Origin: Prostheceraeus crozeri
Lineage: Eukaryota; Platyhelminthes; Polycladida; Euryleptidae
Assembly: GCA_907163375.1 (NCBI GenBank)
Contig: CAJQUW010001973.1
Span: 1 to 64,000, forward strand
DNA: 64,000 bases
Direction of reading: 5' to 3'
Position 1 is the stretch's first letter. Each line of letters begins with the position of its first letter. Below the pieces are notes generated by a model. It was not told where the DNA came from, did no database searches, and saw only the letters and a program-made list of their open reading frames with translations. A program made the translations under genes and the position numbers. Below, piece after piece: positions 57,180 through 64,000 of the stretch.

Positions 57180-58348
57180 CAGGGTGGCCGCATAATTTTA
57201 TTTGAAAAAATCGTGTATATTTGTGTTTTTTACACATTTTGTGTTATATTTACAGTACATGTAATCGTGTATGTATTCTATCAAACTTCGTGTATCCCCG
57301 CGTTTCAAAAAAGGTGTATAATATTAATATAATTACACAATAGCAGCATAAACTTGGCTTCTGTAACACAATTCGATGGAAATAAGCAAGGAATCTTTGA
57401 TTAATATTCATTTATAAAAATTGTTGAATGTAAGGTTAAAAAAATTTTATGGTTTTAGCAAAATGTAATCATTTTCTTTTCAGAGTAAGTTCGATCTCGC
57501 TTTTCTTCTTTTTCTATCGTTTGTATACAGTAGCTCACATTTTTCATGTCACGCATTACTAATCTTTTTAATTGTCATAGGATATACGTATACTAAACAA
57601 GAAGATACATAAATTGACATTTTGTGTAATTTCCTTTGGCTTTATTCCTAAATTTCACTCAGGCTTCGGAATACCAAGTCCATAGATTCCCCAAAAACGA
57701 TTCTCGCATGAATAATCACCACTGTGTACTTATCTGTAAACGCTACAAAATGCAGCTTACCCAAGTTAAAAGATGTAGGAGGAGTTTCATTGTATGAAGA
57801 GAAATATTCACCTGATATCTTATAACATAAATTGTACCGCTATGCATTGTGTTTTATTCTTCCCTGTAATTTGATTCTATTAGAATACTGTGTCCGGCTG
57901 TCCTCTTAAGTTAGAGTTTACGTTTATTGATTTCCCGAATAATGCCGCTGTATTTGAATTGCATCAAGTATAACTGTACACCTCCTTCCATTTCTTATTT
58001 CAGGACGATTATTTTACAATTGCATTTTGTAAGGATAGCTGAAAGCGACTTTGAAATATCCGTCCTGAAAAAAGAAAGCAATTACCACTACCATGAAAAG
58101 TAAACAATATTTGTAGCGTTGTTTGGAATGTACCCAAATATATTCCACCGTTTTGTAAAATCACAAAATATACTAGCACAATTAAAATCTCCTGAGTACA
58201 GTTTTTGCTTCTTCCAACTACTTACTGCTTTTGAATTTCGTGTATGATACATAAAATTCACGTATAATCGTGTATATTCGTGCACCGAATACCAAGCTCG
58301 TGTATATTCGTGTATAAACACTAATTCCGTGTATATGCGGCCACCCTG
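57180..58348. mobile_element. non-autonomous hAT-like element with CGTGTATAT subterminal repeats, 6-bp duplication
   Basis: Ends CAGGGTGGCCGCATA and its inverted copy; AATATG abuts both sides (57174-57179, 58349-58354). The words CGTGTATA and TCGTGTATATTCGTG recur within 160 bp of each end, in opposite orientation. The 1.17-kb interior has no transposase. Confidence 0.75.
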
Positions 58349-58354
58349 AATATG

Positions 58355-59745
58355 ATGAGCAATTTTGAGCATTGTTGATTCCCATCAACTATCATTCATT
58401 AAATTCATCAAATGGAAGTCATAATAGTAAAATTATAGGAAACTGCAAAAATCCCGACATTTAAACATAGTTAAGAGTTTTTGAATAATATTCACAGCAG
58501 GGATGAAATATGAAATGTAATTCCTCTTTTAACCTTTCATAATCAAGGTTCGGCAATTTAAACGATGTATATTACGTTCGATATAATCACCGAAGCCCGA
58601 ACGCAACTACAAAGTTGTTTCCATGTAAAAAGTATAAAGATCGATAATCAAAACTCATTGGATTTGAAAAACATTGACATTCCATTGATACAATACTCAC
58701 GTCATTTGAAATATGAAATATGAAAAATACAGCACAACTGTGCATGCAAGTGAGTTAAGTTGATGACTAATACATGTCGCAGGCAAACAATTTTACTTGA
58801 CTAATTGGTCAAACAAATTGGTAATGTTATGAATACTTCGTATTCTAGAAGCTGAAAAATATTAAACAAAATGCCATGAATTGAATTACTGTTGACTAAG
58901 TTCATCTCCTGTGGCTTACTTTCACAGTTGAGAGTTAGAAAATAGCTTGCATCCATAAAAATTTTTATCTCGTCATCAAATCCTAAACAACATGTTCAAT
59001 GACACAATTCCTTTACATTCTGTGCTATCAGATTGTTAGAAACTGCCACGTGCATCTACAGCAGGATTACCTAATTCATTTGTGTTAGTTAACACAGGTT
59101 CAATACACAGACACACTCGTATATGATAGTTTATGTGGTGGTTATAAATATACATGTAAATATAATCTGTGCAGGCACTCTTTAGAGCATTGACAAAAGC
59201 GAGCTTGAGTGCAAGGTTAAATAGTTTATGATGAAAATTGATTGCACAAAGTTGTTCGAAAGTTATATGGAAAATTACAGATCTGATATTTAGGAATATC
59301 TGTGGCCAAGATCTGCTGCATGTTGCGACTAGATCATGTTGTATAATATAAAAGAATGGATGACGACCGACGTGTAAACGTTGAAATGAGTGGAAACACA
59401 GTAATGCGCGACCATTGTCAAGTTAATTTGGAGCAGTGCTCAACAAGTATTGTTTTGCGATGAGTAATATAGTCAATAAAATGACACAGCATTTTTTGTT
59501 TAAAAAACAAAGGATGCCTTGATCTTCACTACCATAAAATATAGTGCAAAGAATTCCCGTCTATGACTGTGCATGTGCACAGCGCATGCTACGTGCGGAG
59601 GCAACAGAAACTGTGAATCATGGATCAAAAGCTTTTGGAGCTGCTCCCCTGTAGGAACCAGTGTACTTGCAATCTTGACATTTCGTAAGAATGATTTTGT
59701 CTTGTAAAACTAAAATTCAAATTCAACAGAGAATGCACCTAATAT
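58355..59745. other. nothing recognised
   Basis: No coding similarity, inverted ends or arrays seen. Confidence 0.4.
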
Positions 59746-59747
59746 TG

Positions 59748-59860
59748 TCGGTCTCTCCGTGGCACAGTGGTTAAGTGCTTGGCCTAGCGATCTTTTGGTC
59801 CAGAGGTCGATCCCCGAAAGTGTCATTGGAATTCGTCAGGAAGGGCATCCGGACTATAAG
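59748..59860 (+). repeat. tRNA-derived SINE (family with GGAAGGGCATCCGG)
   Basis: GGTCTCTCCGTGGCACAGTG, GGTTAAGTGCTTGGCC, GAGGTCGATCCCC and CAGGAAGGGCATCCGG. Of the three copies in the window this head is closest to a tRNA. Confidence 0.75.
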
Positions 59861-59899
59861 TACCACAACGCTCCAGAAAAGTCAGCACCGTCCAAGCCC

Positions 59900-60803
59900 C
59901 AAGTATGGGGAGTAGTGACGTCAAAGCTTCATTGTCGAAAGGAATGCTGGAATGATTGGAAGGAGTTTTGAAATAAATATCTCAGCCGGTTCTCATACGA
60001 TGGCTTCATGCGTAATTTTGCGTTCCAAAGTCACATGATAAAATGAGAAGATTTGTATCATATTGCTTTAATCATATCATGCATTGAGAAGCATTCAAAT
60101 TCATCCCTTCATAAGACATGCTTATCAGTTCGGTGTCAGTGCGTAATTTCATAAGCGGATGCATACAAACCTTCCACACTTGACGCTGAAAAGAGAAGAC
60201 AGTCGGCGCTATCATGTCCTTCTCTTGATGATTCAAGGGTAGACCATGTAACTTAATGATGTGACAGAGTTGATACATGAATGATGACACTGAGTTCAAT
60301 CAAAATTCACTGCATACTCATCCTTGTTAATTGGAGGTCATGAAGCTTTTTCTTCGAATACATTTTTGAGATTGCTTTTTATTGGATTAAAAGTCGGACC
60401 AGTCAATGACGATGTATGGTTACAAAATCCTTCGTGTAGTATATGAAGAGTACTATGTGTCTATCAATCACGATATCTTAAGATTAGCGCGGTCAATTTT
60501 CTGATGTACTGAAACATGTCACGAGGCTAAACTGATTAAGCATTCACGTGACTTATTCAGCAGAACTTGATCGGAAATGACATTCCGAAATGAACACTGT
60601 AGGAATAATGAAGAATTTTATGTTGATAATCTTCACGAGGTCCACCTTGAATTCACACAACATTATACTCCTTGAAACCGAGGAGCTGAGTCACCCATAA
60701 ACCTCGACCTAACAGCAACAGTTGTTGAAGATGGAGTATCTTTCAGGGCAACCATCATAATTTGGGCAAAGTAGAAATTTACCCATTATGTTATACTTTC
60801 GGG
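59900..60803. other. nothing recognised
   Basis: A minus-strand open stretch at 60072-60299 shows no similarity and no convincing splice sites. Confidence 0.4.
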
Positions 60804-60805
60804 TA

Positions 60806-61409
60806 CTTATGGGTTGTCTCCCCCACGTTTTCAAATTTGTCTAAAATTCGTAAAGATGAATCAACCGTTGCAAAACTTCAAATACACGTATTTGAGTATA
60901 TTTTCTACCAACATACAAAAAATTATGCAATTCGACAAGTACTTTTTGAATTAGAGACGATGACGTAAATGTATAGCGATGTCAGCAGCTTGATCTGACT
61001 TTGCCTGACCTCATCGTCTGAACAGATATCACAAAGTGACCCAGACCACATCCTTTCCATAAAATGGGCTTAACTTAAGAAAGGTGTGGTGGGGTAGTGG
61101 TCGTGGGAATACTTGAAATGGCAATGGATGAGACGGAGACGGAAAGATAACAATGCACACAAGAGTAACAATAATGCGTCGAACATACAAAGTCTGTTCG
61201 ATCAAGCTGCATCGACAGATCGAGCTGCTGAAATCGCTACATTTCACGTTATCATCTCTAATTCAAAAAGTACTTGTCAGATTTGCAAAATTTTTGCATG
61301 TGGGTAGAAAATATACTCAAATACGTGTATTTGAAGTTTTGCGACGGTTGTTTCATTTTTACGGATTTTGGACAAATTTGAAAACGTGGGGGGGGAGATA
61401 ACCCATAAG
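60806..61409. mobile_element. foldback MITE with long inverted arms, TA target duplication
   Basis: 604 bp with TA at 60804-60805 and 61410-61411. The arms of about 200 bp start CTTATGGGTTRTCTCCCCC and share ACGTTTTCAAATTTGTC, CGTATTTGAGTATATTTTCT and TACTTTTTGAATTAGAGA. A TA duplication points to mobilisation by a Tc1/mariner transposase. Other copies: 42992-43205 and 51405-51933. Confidence 0.8.
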
Positions 61410-61411
61410 TA

Positions 61412-62387
61412 GGCCTACCTACTTTCGTTACACTGAGAGCTACAGAAGTCTATCTTCATTTTTCGAGCATAAAATAAAAAGATAATTTATCACCTCCCGT
61501 GCATCGTCATCAACCATACAGAAGTCTAATTCATCGACTTTTGACCAAATTTTCATTTTTATTAGCCTAACTGATAGGATGCTATCTAGAAAGCTGATCA
61601 TAAAAGACGGACCACCTAAATTATGTTGAGATTCAATCGATACTCATGCCTTCCAATCGCGTTGCACATCAACGAGCCATACATCATTCGAGAGCCTACA
61701 TTCTCAGGTTTCAAATGAGCTATGACAAACTTATATCCGTTATTGTATTTGGTGGGCAGTGCTTAAAGTATGAAAACTTCTCAATTTACAAATCGCTATT
61801 TTCCAATAAGAAGGTATGTGAGTTTGATAATGAGTCTGGCACGGAGAAAACAAGCATTTTCTGAGCTTTCTTTGGATATATTGCCCATCAAAATCAGCTC
61901 GCTATAGTACATGTACCTAATGCAAACGAAAGGTAGAGGGTTTCTGAAAAAGGCAAACATGACACGTGTATTGATAATAATCATATCTGGATTTCATGCT
62001 GGCATGCAAAGCTGTTTTCTTATTATCTTTTTTGATTACAACCGTACGTCAATGGATGAGAATTAAATTATGTTGCATGTTTTAAGATCACTTGTTATAC
62101 CGCAGTGTAAGCAAATTAAAGGAATTAAAAACTAACATCTCTACACTTTACATGCAACAATTACAATTTTGCCAAACAAAATAAAAACATTCAAAGTTTA
62201 GGATGTTCGCATAATATTTTAAGTAAAGAAAATCATGTGTGTTTCACTGGACAAAGCAAGTATGACTTAGAAACCAAATGAAGTGCAAGAAGGAGCCATG
62301 CCGTCAGTGAACAATGATGATATTTCCGGCTGTTGAAAAATTTATGTAATTCTACATTTTTGCCGATACAACGACCTGTTCACGGTA
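61412..62387. other. nothing recognised
   Basis: No gene, repeat or element boundary identified. Confidence 0.4.
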
Positions 62388-62395
62388 TTATGAAC

Positions 62396-62968
62396 TAGGG
62401 TTTTCAATCCCGGGATAATCGCATTTTTACGGAATTCTGAATCCTGGGATTAGGTAACCGGAATTCGTGAACATATTTTTTAGGCAGTAGGGCTGTATGA
62501 AGATGGAGTAACGAGGCTCATCACATGAACGAGGAATGAACATGAACGCCTGTGAGTCATCTATGGTGTGCACTGTACAGATGCAATGCGTGAAATGTTA
62601 CATACGCTGTAACAGATGCAGCGCGCTGCAAGAACTAAATATAGACTCCCCCCTAATAGACTTTATGTGTGTATTACTTATCCATACATTTTTTATCATA
62701 TACTAGAATTAATTTTAGTGTATCTTTGAGCATTATGTCGAAAATAATTTACTTCCATTGATATCAAAATATATTACCATGTTCATGCAATCGAGGGAAA
62801 GAGAGAGCGTTATGCATACAAGAGTACTAATATTTAATTCGCTTTTGCAGCGATTATTAAGCAATATCGGGCTGTTCAGCCTACGCTAGCCAAAGCATGC
62901 TATCAGCAGTAAATGCATCAAGCTTGCTAATCCCGGGATCAGAAAAAGTCGGAATTTTGAAAACCTTA
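62396..62968. mobile_element. 573-bp non-autonomous hAT element with exact 8-bp target duplication
   Basis: TTATGAAC flanks both ends (62388-62395, 62969-62976). Inverted ends TAGGGTTTTCAA and TAAGGTTTTCAA, with AATCCCGGGAT motifs just inside each end. The interior is non-coding. Confidence 0.85.
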
Positions 62969-62976
62969 TTATGAAC

Positions 62977-64000
62977 TGATAGAGAGTACAAGAATTCAAC
63001 CACTTCAACTCAAAATGTCGATTGCTCCCGACTCTCAGGGATTTCATTAACACAGCTTCTCTGAAGCGCAGATTAATTGAGCTGGAGTCGGAAGCTATGA
63101 TAAAGATATCAAAACTTCAGGAAAAATTGTCAATTATGCAGCAAGTCAAGTTATACACTGGAATTTGGTCAAGTTCTGTGTTCTTTCTTAGCAAAGGGTG
63201 CATACTGCACAGCCTCCCAATGAAGAAAAGTCCGCTGATCTTGCACTAGATCCTGTGGACAATCTTGATTTGAAAGCAGCTTGTTAATACCGAGTTGATA
63301 ATCGGACAAGTTGCGAATTTGCTATAAAACATAAACAGTTTTCTAATTCAAAGTCATCATTGATATGCATGTTTGAAGAGTTACGATCAGGCAGTCTGAT
63401 ATTGAGGAGAATTCATTTTAGGTTGTTATTCACTGAGTCGGAGATGTTTACTCAGTCTCAGATTTTTTCATCTATTTTTATGCATGAAGTTAAGAAAACA
63501 TTTATTGGTCTTTTCGAACACTGTTGAATTCTCATAGCAACATTTTTGTTTGCTGTGATCATCTCAACATCAATTTAATCTTCGTTGCTGCTCAATTTTG
63601 GTGATGCTGATCTGTTGATGCATGAGTAATGCAGAATTATAATTCAAGAACATATGTTTCTTCACACATTTGTGAAGACACTTAAATTCTATATTTCGAT
63701 TTTCAAATGTAATTGTGAAGTCGAGGAGTGTCAGGGAATTGTCTGAAGTCAAATGTGTAATAGTGAGCTTGATGCTATAATGTAGAAGAGTTCATGCTGT
63801 CGAGAATTTTCATTGATAGTCGCAAGAAAGAAGATCTGTTTCATTGGCATATTGAGTGAGCTGAGGTTTGGGAGAGGATCGCATTATTTGATTTTCTAAT
63901 TTATCCACAAGAATAAATTCGGAATAAATGCCAGGACATCAGATATGTTTGCTCCCATAGGAAGATTTTGCTTATGACGGAAATAAGTTTCGTTTTCGCT
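62977..64000. other. nothing firmly recognised
   Basis: A plus-strand stretch at 63022-63140 could encode a short helical peptide (SLKRRLIELESEAMIKISKL), but there are no convincing splice signals around it. Confidence 0.35.

Overview
The window is metazoan nuclear DNA from an intron-rich, AT-leaning genome, most likely an aquatic invertebrate. The reasons are GT-AG introns with phase-matched exons, a THAP/P-element-like gene, a WD40 gene, and a dense mix of Kolobok-like, hAT, Tc1/mariner, BEL/Pao, Gypsy, LINE and tRNA-derived SINE elements. The species cannot be named from sequence alone. I see no bacterial operons, CRISPR arrays, rRNA or intact tRNA genes.

Left third (1-22 kb). A plus-strand THAP gene related to P-element/THAP9 transposases runs through this part. 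Its first exon (164-243) and second exon (18893-19332) join in phase to complete a canonical THAP zinc finger, and a third exon (21827-21894) adds the start of the P-element-like core. The 18.6-kb first intron is a graveyard. It holds a 3.8-kb TTAA-flanked Kolobok-like transposon (541-4336), a BEL/Pao fossil (about 4.4-7.4 kb), a LINE endonuclease scrap, a composite mariner-containing repeat (8.3-10.8 kb), SINEs and a hAT element (16022-18071). The second intron holds a SINE and an apparently intact Tc1-like element (20309-21734).

The most striking item is inside the Kolobok-like element. Between its two transposase core exons, on the opposite strand, lies a gene for a cysteine-rich domain that matches the C-terminal ballast domain of the P2X7 receptor (2261-2810).

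Middle (22-45 kb). There is a decaying GGGGCCCC-type array (23.04-23.48 kb), a second copy of the mariner-containing composite repeat, a non-autonomous hAT element with 8-bp target duplications (26331-27769), a decayed hAT transposase (about 29-30.5 kb), a DD41D Tc1/mariner-group element (31887-33173), a young Gypsy-type LTR element with apparently identical LTRs and a 5-bp target duplication (37107-41428), another hAT-like element (41687-43471) and a mariner remnant.

Right third (45-64 kb). A minus-strand WD40-repeat gene has its last four recognisable exons at 52523-52456, 52401-52102, 50072-49763 and 45538-45383. Its introns carry LINE fragments, two foldback structures and a tRNA-derived SINE. 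Further right are a SINE split by a hAT element, an exact 350-bp tandem duplication, two more hAT-like elements and a TA-flanked foldback element. Large parts of this third show nothing recognisable.
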